NCBI GenBank assembly: GCA_002310015.1
Contig: DBYQ01000094.1
Location: 19,317-24,360, forward strand
Length of the DNA stretch: 5,044 bases
Origin: Bacteroidales bacterium UBA1182
GTDB taxonomy: Bacteria; Bacteroidota; Bacteroidia; Bacteroidales; Bacteroidaceae
Direction: 5' to 3'
In this document: piece by piece, positions 1-5,044 of the stretch
Layout of the letters: every line of letters begins with the position of its first letter
How positions within the stretch are numbered: the stretch's first letter is position 1
Translations under genes and position numbers: made by a program
The notes under the pieces: model-generated
The model's database searches: none
What the model was told of the DNA's origin: nothing
The model's input: only the letters and a program-made list of their open reading frames with translations

Positions 1-23
1 TTTTTTCTCCTCTCGGCTTGCAT

Positions 24-31
24 TATCTTTG
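24..31 (+). promoter_or_regulatory. Bacteroidetes-type -7 promoter box (TATCTTTG)
   Basis: The octamer TATCTTTG matches the Bacteroidetes -7 consensus TAnnTTTG at every fixed position. The partner -33 TTTG element would fall at about positions 1-5, where only a T run is visible at the window edge, so it cannot be fully assessed. The box ends 8 bases before the ATG at 40, so transcription should start almost at the start codon and the leader would be a few bases or absent. It is the only exact match I noticed placed in front of a gene, so it probably drives the whole six-gene run. Confidence 0.6.
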
Positions 32-39
32 TACCTAAT

Positions 40-834
40 ATGATTGCACTGAGTTTTGACACAGAGGAGTTTGATGTACCCCGTGAGCATGGTGTTGAAT
101 GGGATACGCTGAAAGAGGGCATGGAGGTATCGGTTTATGGTACTAACAGGATTCTGGATTGTCTTAAGGAGTGCGGTGTCAAGGGCACGTTTTTCTGCAC
201 ATCAAACTTTGCACAGAATGCTCCTGATGTAATTAAACGCATAATTGCCGAGGGGCATGAGGTGGCGGCACACGGTTGTGACCACTGGGAACCCAAGCCC
301 ACGGACCTGGCCGACAGCAAGCGCATACTTGAATCACAGACCGGTCTTGTGATAAAGGGATACCGCCAGCCGCGCATGTTCCCGCTTGACCTTGCAGAAC
401 TCAAGAGAAACGGTTACGTGTATAATGCATCGCTCAACCCATGTTTCATTCCGGGCCGATACATGCACTTTTCCACCCCCAGGACCATGTTCACAGAGGA
501 TGGGATAATCCAGATTCCGGCATCGGTTTCACCGTTGTTACGCATCCCCATGTTCTGGCTGGCGCTGCATAACTTCCCGCTTTGGTACTACATGAAACTG
601 GCCAGACGCATACTTAATCACGATGGCTATTTCAACACATACTTCCATCCGTGGGAGTTCTACCCGCTTGGTGAGCACCCTGAGTTCAAGATGCCGTTCA
701 TAATAAGGAACAATGCCGGTAATGGTATGTACTGCAGGCTGCGCGAGGTAATAATGGACTTCAAGAAACGTGGTGTGAAATTTGTAACATACAGTGAACT
801 GGCTACCGCCCACACTTTAAGACAAGAAGCATAA
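40..834 (+). CDS. Polysaccharide/sugar deacetylase, NodB-like fold (DUF3473-like C-terminal motif)
   Basis: Predicted metal-dependent deacetylase (carbohydrate esterase 4 / NodB superfamily) of 264 residues. The visible motifs, in order, are: an N-terminal acidic motif SFDTEE at 5-10 with the probable catalytic Asp7; the metal-binding motif HGCDH at 78-82; the RxP motif at 109-111 (RQP); a GYxYNAS segment at 125-131, where relatives usually have Asp rather than Asn129; and a YFHPWE motif at 201-206 supplying the late His203. HPWE is typical of the DUF3473-type subgroup found near exopolysaccharide and lipid-linked sugar genes. There is no signal peptide, so it is probably cytoplasmic, although the hydrophobic stretch around 164-187 could touch the membrane. 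The ATG at 40 is favoured because the next Met (residue 28) would remove the first catalytic motif. The gene opens the run and sits 12 bases before a GT-C glycosyltransferase, which suggests a glycan or lipid-linked sugar substrate. The actual substrate is unknown. Confidence 0.88.
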   Translation: MIALSFDTEEFDVPREHGVEWDTLKEGMEVSVYGTNRILDCLKECGVKGTFFCTSNFAQNAPDVIKRIIAEGHEVAAHGCDHWEPKPTDLADSKRILESQTGLVIKGYRQPRMFPLDLAELKRNGYVYNASLNPCFIPGRYMHFSTPRTMFTEDGIIQIPASVSPLLRIPMFWLALHNFPLWYYMKLARRILNHDGYFNTYFHPWEFYPLGEHPEFKMPFIIRNNAGNGMYCRLREVIMDFKKRGVKFVTYSELATAHTLRQEA

Positions 835-846
835 ACAATTGATATA

Positions 847-1983
847 ATGAGCAATAATGCTAACAAATTCAAGCTGTTCTTTACCAATCCGAGAAACGTG
901 TATCTCATAGGATTGGTATTGGGTATGGCTGCCACCTGCATTGAACTGGCACGCGGCCGTGCAGAGAATCTGGTAGATTTCCGTCATGCCACCCAGTTGT
1001 TCTGGCAGCACATATCGGCCTATACCCAGGAATACGTGGAGATACACCACGGCCGGTTCTTCATCTACTCGCCGGTGTTCAATGTGCTGTTTACCCCGTT
1101 TGCATTCCTGCCTCGCTGGATAAGCGGCCTGCTTTGGAATTTCATGAACTATACGCTGCTGTTCCTGGCTATCAGGAACCTGCCCGGGCACCTTAAGGAT
1201 AGATCATCACAAATAGCTCTGTATCTTACACTTATCATTGTAGAAAGTCTTTTCTGTTTCCAGTATAATGTAGTGGTATGTTACATCTTCCTATGGGCAT
1301 TCATACTGCTTGAAAAGGACAAGCCGTTCTGGGCTGTGCTGCTGATAATGATATCCGCCACCACAAAGATTTACGGCATCGTGGAGATTGGACTTCTGTT
1401 CTGCTATCCCAAGATATGGCGAAACTTAGGATATGCCGTTCTGTGCGGTCTGGGACTGCTTCTGCTCCCTGTCATGCAAACCGGTATTGACGGGCTCATT
1501 CCATGGTATATGGACTGGTTCAACGCTCTTGGCAGCCATCACGATACCACAGGAACATATCCTTCAATCGTATTTGCCATCCCCGGCATCCTACCCTACA
1601 TGCGCATTTTCCAGGCATCGGTCATGATATTGCTGATAGCAATGTTCTTTGCACTGAAGAACCGCTGGAATGAACTTGATTTCCGCGTACAGGCATTGGG
1701 AGTACTCATGGGTTATATAATCCTGTTCAGTGAGGCATCTGAGCCCCATACATACGTGATTGCCCTGTCAGGATACATGATGTGCTGGTACACATGGAAG
1801 AGGCATACACTGTTTGATACTATCATGTTCTGGATAGTATTCGTGCTGTTCAGTATCATCCCTACCGATGTGCTCTGCCCGGCACGCATCCACCGTCTTA
1901 TCAACAACACACTGTTTTTCAATGTGTACAGCTATACAATAGTTTGGATTACAATGATTTGGAGAACAATTAAAAACAAATGA
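847..1983 (+). CDS. Polytopic membrane glycosyltransferase, GT-C fold, GT87/DUF2029-like
   Basis: Integral membrane protein of 378 residues with roughly 10-12 hydrophobic segments, for example near 17-34, 72-88, 92-110, 122-138, 141-156, 160-187, 195-211, 256-271, 283-297, 324-340 and 358-372. The pattern fits the GT87 (DUF2029) family, which transfers sugars from polyprenyl-phosphate donors on the outer face of the membrane. The supporting motifs are: an acidic residue in the first outer loop (Asp44 in VDFRHA); FIYSPVFNVLFTPFAFLP at 72-89, matching the family's YPP...L..P.A.LP pattern; Gln139-Tyr-Asn141 followed by a Leu-rich helix; Lys174 in ATTKIYG; and SEASEPHTY at 295-303. The size is usual for the family. 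It starts 12 bases after the deacetylase and ends 6 bases before the SIMPL gene, so co-transcription is likely. Donor and acceptor cannot be read from the sequence. A different GT-C family is possible, but a GT-C membrane enzyme is well supported. Confidence 0.82.
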   Translation: MSNNANKFKLFFTNPRNVYLIGLVLGMAATCIELARGRAENLVDFRHATQLFWQHISAYTQEYVEIHHGRFFIYSPVFNVLFTPFAFLPRWISGLLWNFMNYTLLFLAIRNLPGHLKDRSSQIALYLTLIIVESLFCFQYNVVVCYIFLWAFILLEKDKPFWAVLLIMISATTKIYGIVEIGLLFCYPKIWRNLGYAVLCGLGLLLLPVMQTGIDGLIPWYMDWFNALGSHHDTTGTYPSIVFAIPGILPYMRIFQASVMILLIAMFFALKNRWNELDFRVQALGVLMGYIILFSEASEPHTYVIALSGYMMCWYTWKRHTLFDTIMFWIVFVLFSIIPTDVLCPARIHRLINNTLFFNVYSYTIVWITMIWRTIKNK

Positions 1984-1989
1984 CAGATT

Positions 1990-2673
1990 ATGAAAAGTTC
2001 AGGTAATTTCTGGGGATTGCTGGCACTGGGTGTCTGCATTATCCTGTCTGTGAACAAGTTCACAGGAACCAAACGTGTTGTAAACGTAAAAGGTCTTGCC
2101 ACACAGGAGGTTATGGCTGACCATGTTATCTGGCCTCTGGTTATTCAGGACGTAGATAATGACCTTATCAAACTCTACTCCACTATGGACAACAAGAGCA
2201 AGGAGATTGTCAAGTTCCTCAAGGACGGCGGCATCAAGGAAAGTGAGATAAGCACCACGGCACCAACTGTTTATGACCGCACCGCAAACCGTTACTCAAA
2301 CGAGTACATTGCCAACCGCTACCAGATGCAGCAGGTGGTTACCGTAAGTTCTGACAATGTGGAACTGGTACGTCAGCTCATACTTAAGCAGGGTGACCTG
2401 CTCAAGAAAGGCATCGCCATAAGCGGAAACGACTACGATCATCAGATTCAGTATGATTTCAACGGTCTGAATGAGCTCAAGCCGCAGATGGTTGAGGTTG
2501 CTACCCGTAATGCACGTGAGGTTGCCCAGAAGTTTGCCGATGACTCCGGCTCAAAACTGGGTAAGATACAGACCGCATCACAGGGCCAGTTCTCCATCTA
2601 TGACCGCGACTCAAATACTCCCTGGATAAAGAACGTAAGAGTTGTTACATCAGTTACTTACTATCTAAAGTAA
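1990..2673 (+). CDS. SIMPL domain (DUF541) protein, membrane-anchored
   Basis: A 227-residue protein with one N-terminal hydrophobic segment at about 7-22, then a soluble domain. The domain opens with VVNVKGLATQEVMADHVIWPL (about 30-50), the typical SIMPL/DUF541 start (V.V.G.a..ev.AD...W), and contains the late hallmark GSKLGKIQTASQGQFSI at about 187-203, ending in a TSVTYYL strand. The segment is uncleaved-looking: Cys16 lies in the hydrophobic core but is preceded by Val, so it is a poor lipobox. I predict a periplasm-facing protein held in the inner membrane. The molecular role of SIMPL proteins is poorly known; family members have been linked to oxidative stress and envelope phenotypes, and some form ring-like oligomers. 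The gene starts 6 bases after the glycosyltransferase stop, and its TAA shares a base with the rsmG ATG. The start is supported by the Lys-containing signal-anchor directly after the Met. Confidence 0.87.
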   Translation: MKSSGNFWGLLALGVCIILSVNKFTGTKRVVNVKGLATQEVMADHVIWPLVIQDVDNDLIKLYSTMDNKSKEIVKFLKDGGIKESEISTTAPTVYDRTANRYSNEYIANRYQMQQVVTVSSDNVELVRQLILKQGDLLKKGIAISGNDYDHQIQYDFNGLNELKPQMVEVATRNAREVAQKFADDSGSKLGKIQTASQGQFSIYDRDSNTPWIKNVRVVTSVTYYLK

Positions 2674-2675
2674 TG
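2671..2675 (+). other. TAATG stop/start overlap coupling the SIMPL gene to rsmG
   Basis: The TAA stop at 2671-2673 shares its last A with the ATG at 2673-2675. No Shine-Dalgarno sequence precedes the rsmG start, so ribosomes finishing the SIMPL reading frame are the likeliest source of rsmG initiation. The overlap is read directly; coupling is inferred. Confidence 0.7.
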
Positions 2676-3296
2676 GATCTGATAAGGAAATATTTCACTG
2701 ACCTGACGAGCCTTCAGTACGAGCAACTGGAGGCTCTCGGTCCGCTTTATACAGACTGGAACAGCAAGATAAACGTCATATCCCGCAAGGATATTGACAA
2801 TCTGTATGAGCATCATATCCTACATTCACTGGCCATTGCCAAGGTGATAAATTTTGCAGACGGCACACGTCTGGCTGATGTTGGCACGGGCGGCGGACTG
2901 CCCGGCATACCTATGTCCATTCTGTTCCCTGCGTGCAGTTTTACCCTGATAGACAGCATTGGCAAGAAAGTACGTGTAGCGCAGGATATTGCTGCGCAGA
3001 TAGGCCTTAAGAACGTGGTTTGCCGCCACGAGCGCGCTGAGGATGACAAGGATAAGTATGAGTTCATACTGTCACGCGGAGTCATGCCCCTGCCCGACCT
3101 CTGCTCTGTGGCCGGACGCCTTATGGACCGCAAGGTACAGCGCAACGCCTACCCCAACGGCGTTATCTGCCTTAAAGGCGGTGACTTGAGCGCTGAGATC
3201 ACAAAGTTCAGGAAAGTGGCAGATATCACTGAAATAAGCAAGTATTTCACTGAGGAGTTCTTCAAGGACAAGAAAACAGTCTATGTGCAGTTATGA
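2673..3296 (+). CDS. rsmG: 16S rRNA (guanine527-N7)-methyltransferase RsmG
   Basis: RsmG (GidB) uses S-adenosylmethionine to methylate N7 of G527 in the 530 loop of 16S rRNA; it acts in the cytoplasm, and loss is known to give low-level streptomycin resistance in several bacteria. The 207-residue length is normal. The N-terminal part has the family pattern NVISRKDIDNLYEHHILHSL at 34-53. The SAM-binding motif LADVGTGGGLPGIP is at 67-80, followed by an acidic residue ending strand 2 (Asp94 in LIDSIGKKV), then HERAED at 119-124, ILSRGV at 132-137 and CLKGGDL at 166-172. The short loop before the last strand (about 152-163, KVQRNAYPNG) resembles Bacteroidetes homologues. Its ATG overlaps the SIMPL stop by one base and its TGA overlaps the MBL gene start, so it sits in a tight translationally coupled chain. 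All key motifs are intact and nothing suggests a broken gene. Confidence 0.96.
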   Translation: MDLIRKYFTDLTSLQYEQLEALGPLYTDWNSKINVISRKDIDNLYEHHILHSLAIAKVINFADGTRLADVGTGGGLPGIPMSILFPACSFTLIDSIGKKVRVAQDIAAQIGLKNVVCRHERAEDDKDKYEFILSRGVMPLPDLCSVAGRLMDRKVQRNAYPNGVICLKGGDLSAEITKFRKVADITEISKYFTEEFFKDKKTVYVQL

Positions 3297-3298
3297 TG
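3293..3298 (+). other. ATGATG junction: rsmG stop overlapped by two candidate starts of the MBL gene
   Basis: The hexamer ATGATG contains the rsmG TGA stop (3294-3296). The first ATG (3293) overlaps rsmG by four bases, and the second (3296) overlaps by one. Both are in the same frame and differ only by one extra Met, so the exact start cannot be decided from sequence. Either arrangement is typical of termination-reinitiation coupling. Confidence 0.7.
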
Positions 3299-3928
3299 CA
3301 GATAAAGTGCTTTGAGTTCAACTTTCTCCCGGTAAACACATACGTTATCTGGGATGAGACAAATGAGGCCGCAATCATAGACCCCGGCTGTTTCTATCCC
3401 GGTGAAACTGAGAAACTTGCAGCATTCATACGCGATAACGGCCTTACCGTAAAGCTGTTGCTTAACACACATCTGCATTTTGACCACGTTTTCGGCAATC
3501 TGTTTGTTGAGGAGACATACGGAGTAAAGGCAAAGGCCAATGACCTGGATATGCCATGGATAAAGACCATGAGCGCAAGACTGGCTGCATTCGGACTCCG
3601 ATTTGATGGCCATGTCAATCCAATTGAGCCTGAAAACGTGCTGAATGAGGGTGATACGGTAAGTTTCGGACATACCACACTGCACGTATTGCACGTTCCC
3701 GGACATTCTCCAGGCAGCTTGGTATTCTGGAACAAGGAGCAGAAATGCATCTTTACAGGCGATGTCATTTTCCAGGGCAGCTACGGCCGTACTGATTTTC
3801 CTGACGGCAACCACGAGGCACTGATGACAGGAATCAGAACCAAACTGCTCACCATGCCTGATGATACTGTAGCTTATCCTGGCCATGGACCTCTTACAAC
3901 GATAAAACACGAAAGAAACTATTACTGA
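3293..3928 (+). CDS. Metallo-beta-lactamase-fold hydrolase, glyoxalase II/YcbL-like
   Basis: A 211-residue binuclear metal hydrolase. The zinc ligands are all present: THLHFDH at 59-65 gives His60, His62, Asp64 and His65; PGHSPG at 136-141 gives His138; FTGD at 154-157 gives the bridging Asp157; PGHGP at 196-200 gives His198. The segment GSYGRTDFPDGN at 162-173 matches the single-domain YcbL-like branch of the glyoxalase II group. It lacks the extra C-terminal substrate-binding domain of classical GloB, so hydroxyacylglutathione hydrolysis is possible but the natural substrate is uncertain, especially as many anaerobes lack glutathione. There is no signal peptide, so it is cytoplasmic. It overlaps rsmG and lies 2 bases before the DUF1573 gene. 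The start may be the Met at 3293 or the one at 3296. The long open frame on the opposite strand across this gene shows no recognisable motifs and is treated as a shadow. Confidence 0.92.
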   Translation: MMQIKCFEFNFLPVNTYVIWDETNEAAIIDPGCFYPGETEKLAAFIRDNGLTVKLLLNTHLHFDHVFGNLFVEETYGVKAKANDLDMPWIKTMSARLAAFGLRFDGHVNPIEPENVLNEGDTVSFGHTTLHVLHVPGHSPGSLVFWNKEQKCIFTGDVIFQGSYGRTDFPDGNHEALMTGIRTKLLTMPDDTVAYPGHGPLTTIKHERNYY

Positions 3929-3930
3929 TT

Positions 3931-5013
3931 ATGAAAGTTAAAACCTTACTGACCACAATAATAGCATTAACTTTTTGCACTGTTCAGGCACAGGAGGAGC
4001 TCAACTCTGCCATGGTGTTTGAAACTTACGAGTGGGATTTCGGCCAGATTAATGAAGCTGATGGTGTTGTCCAACACACATTCCGTTTCATGAACATATC
4101 AAACAATCCCATCCAGATTGACAATGTAGCCACCAGCTGCGGCTGCACCACCGTACTCTACTCCACCCAGCCTGTAGCCGGTGGTGATTACGGTGAACTT
4201 ACTGTTGCTTTTGACCCGTCACGTACTGATGGCCGTGTACTGCGAGAGGTTGAGATATTCACCAAAGACCGCCGCAACTATGCCAGTCTTATGATTACCG
4301 CCGATGTCACACCCATCCCCATGGGACTGGAGCAGATATACCCTCACCTTTTGGCCGGAACTGTCAAGACCAACTCCAAGAACTGCACATTTGGATATAT
4401 AACCCAAGGTGAAAGCGTAACCAGAGTTATAAGAGTAGCAAACGTTGGTGATAAAGCATCAAAACTATCAGTCATAACCACCGGCAACCGTTACGGAATG
4501 AGTGTGGAATGCCCTGAAAGCATCGGCCCTCAAGAGGTTGTAAGCATACGTGTCACTTATGATATCCCTAAAGGAAAAAACCACTTTGGAATGGCTCGTG
4601 ACACTATATGGGTAGTGGCTGATGGCGCGAAGAGTCAGGTGCCGATTGCCGTAAACGCCATTCGCATAGAAAAGTTCTCCACTGATCAGAACAAGCCAAA
4701 GCCTGTAATAAGGATTGAACCCACATACGTGGATTTTGGAGAGAAAGCACCGGGAAAGATCTACAAGAAGAAAATCATTATAGATAATACCGGTAATGCC
4801 GACCTTATTTTCCGCAATGTAGAGCCAATGGAAGGTACTGCAATCAGTATAGAGAGCGGTCAGGTCATAAAAGCCGGCAAGTCGTTGATAGTAACCGTAG
4901 CCGTAACCAATTCACGTGAGCCCCACACCACCACTATGGGCTCCATCAACCTCACCACCAATGATCCTACCCGGCCGTTCCGTGAACTCCGCCTCCAAGT
5001 AGATACCAAGTGA
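3931..5013 (+). CDS. Exported DUF1573 protein with three Ig-like repeats
   Basis: A 360-residue secreted protein of the DUF1573 family, common and poorly characterised in Bacteroidetes. Residues 1-20 form a signal peptide (Lys2/Lys4, hydrophobic core 6-15, probable cleavage after VQA, leaving Gln21). No lipobox is seen at the cleavage site. Three beta-sandwich repeats can be traced by the pattern 'F G .. G ... F ... N .. P/L ..I'. Repeat 1 is about 30-126, with WDFGQI at 35-40 and the family signature SCGCTT at 69-74. Repeat 2 is about 150-245, with FGYITQGE at 154-161 and IRVANVGD at 167-174. Repeat 3 is about 262-358, with YVDFGEKAPG at 266-275 and IIIDNTGNADL at 282-292. The Cys-Gly-Cys signature occurs only in repeat 1; repeat 2 has Cys152 and Cys194, and repeat 3 has none. 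It starts 2 bases after the MBL gene stop. A structural or adhesion-type role in the periplasm or at the outer membrane is a guess; no function is established. Confidence 0.88.
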   Translation: MKVKTLLTTIIALTFCTVQAQEELNSAMVFETYEWDFGQINEADGVVQHTFRFMNISNNPIQIDNVATSCGCTTVLYSTQPVAGGDYGELTVAFDPSRTDGRVLREVEIFTKDRRNYASLMITADVTPIPMGLEQIYPHLLAGTVKTNSKNCTFGYITQGESVTRVIRVANVGDKASKLSVITTGNRYGMSVECPESIGPQEVVSIRVTYDIPKGKNHFGMARDTIWVVADGAKSQVPIAVNAIRIEKFSTDQNKPKPVIRIEPTYVDFGEKAPGKIYKKKIIIDNTGNADLIFRNVEPMEGTAISIESGQVIKAGKSLIVTVAVTNSREPHTTTMGSINLTTNDPTRPFRELRLQVDTK

Positions 5014-5044
5014 TCCATAGGGGCACAAAGGGGACTCTAAGTTT
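5014..5044. other. Start of an intergenic region, short G-rich double GGGG motif, no terminator seen
   Basis: The 31 bases after the DUF1573 stop contain two GGGG tracts separated by a short CACAAA spacer. I see no stem-loop followed by a T run before the window ends, so the operon's end is not resolved here. Confidence 0.4.

Noticed and set aside
1..13. T-rich start of the window as the tail of an upstream terminator
   Set aside because: No stem is visible because the window begins there; the T run may equally be part of the -33 promoter region.
843..848. TATAAT hexamer before the glycosyltransferase start
   Set aside because: It resembles the E. coli -10 box, but the primary sigma factor of Bacteroidetes uses TAnnTTTG, and this hexamer overlaps the start codon, so it cannot serve that gene.
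660..1191. Overlapping - strand open frames across the deacetylase/glycosyltransferase junction
   Set aside because: They overlap two well-supported + strand genes, have no family motifs, and would require divergent genes inside an operon.
2032..2040. Possible lipoprotein signal at Cys16 of the SIMPL protein
   Set aside because: The residues before the Cys (Leu-Gly-Val) do not match a lipobox because Val is at -1, and the Cys lies in the middle of the hydrophobic segment.
2844..2853. TAAATTTTG-like string inside rsmG as a possible internal promoter
   Set aside because: The spacing between TA and TTTG is one base too long for the -7 consensus, and it lies inside rsmG far from any downstream start.
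3281..3910. Long open reading frame (209 codons) on the - strand across nearly the whole MBL gene
   Set aside because: The + strand product has all metal-binding motifs and fits the operon. The antisense product has no recognisable domain and looks like a by-product of codon bias.

Overview
The window looks like an ordinary stretch of a Bacteroidales chromosome (Bacteroides/Prevotella-type; genus not resolvable from the sequence). The pointers are a Bacteroidetes-style -7 promoter box (TAnnTTTG) at the left edge, no Shine-Dalgarno sequence before any of the six genes, RsmG and DUF1573 proteins that look typical of the group, and a dense single-strand layout. All six genes are on the + strand and fill about 99% of the window. 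No tRNA, rRNA, CRISPR, mobile element or attachment site is visible, and no gap reaches 40 bases.

Layout: a promoter box at 24-31 lies only 8 bases upstream of the first start codon. Then come a NodB-fold polysaccharide/sugar deacetylase (40-834), a polytopic GT-C membrane glycosyltransferase resembling family GT87 (847-1983), a membrane-anchored SIMPL (DUF541) envelope protein (1990-2673), 16S rRNA m7G methyltransferase RsmG (2673-3296), a YcbL/glyoxalase II-like metallo-beta-lactamase-fold hydrolase (3293-3928) and an exported DUF1573 protein with three Ig-like repeats (3931-5013). The last 31 bases carry a short G-rich stretch and no convincing terminator.

The gaps between genes are 12 and 6 bases, then a 1-base overlap (TAATG), a 4-base overlap (ATGA) and a 2-base gap. 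This strongly suggests one polycistronic transcript with coupled translation. Functionally the run splits into two parts. The deacetylase and GT-C enzyme plausibly act on a lipid-linked sugar: deacetylation on the cytoplasmic side, transfer on the periplasmic side. SIMPL and DUF1573 are envelope proteins of unclear role, and RsmG and the MBL hydrolase are cytoplasmic housekeeping enzymes. I did not find a new defence, mobile or RNA-based system. The most interesting points are the very short leader, the uncharacterised deacetylase/GT-C pair, and the embedding of rsmG in an envelope-gene operon.
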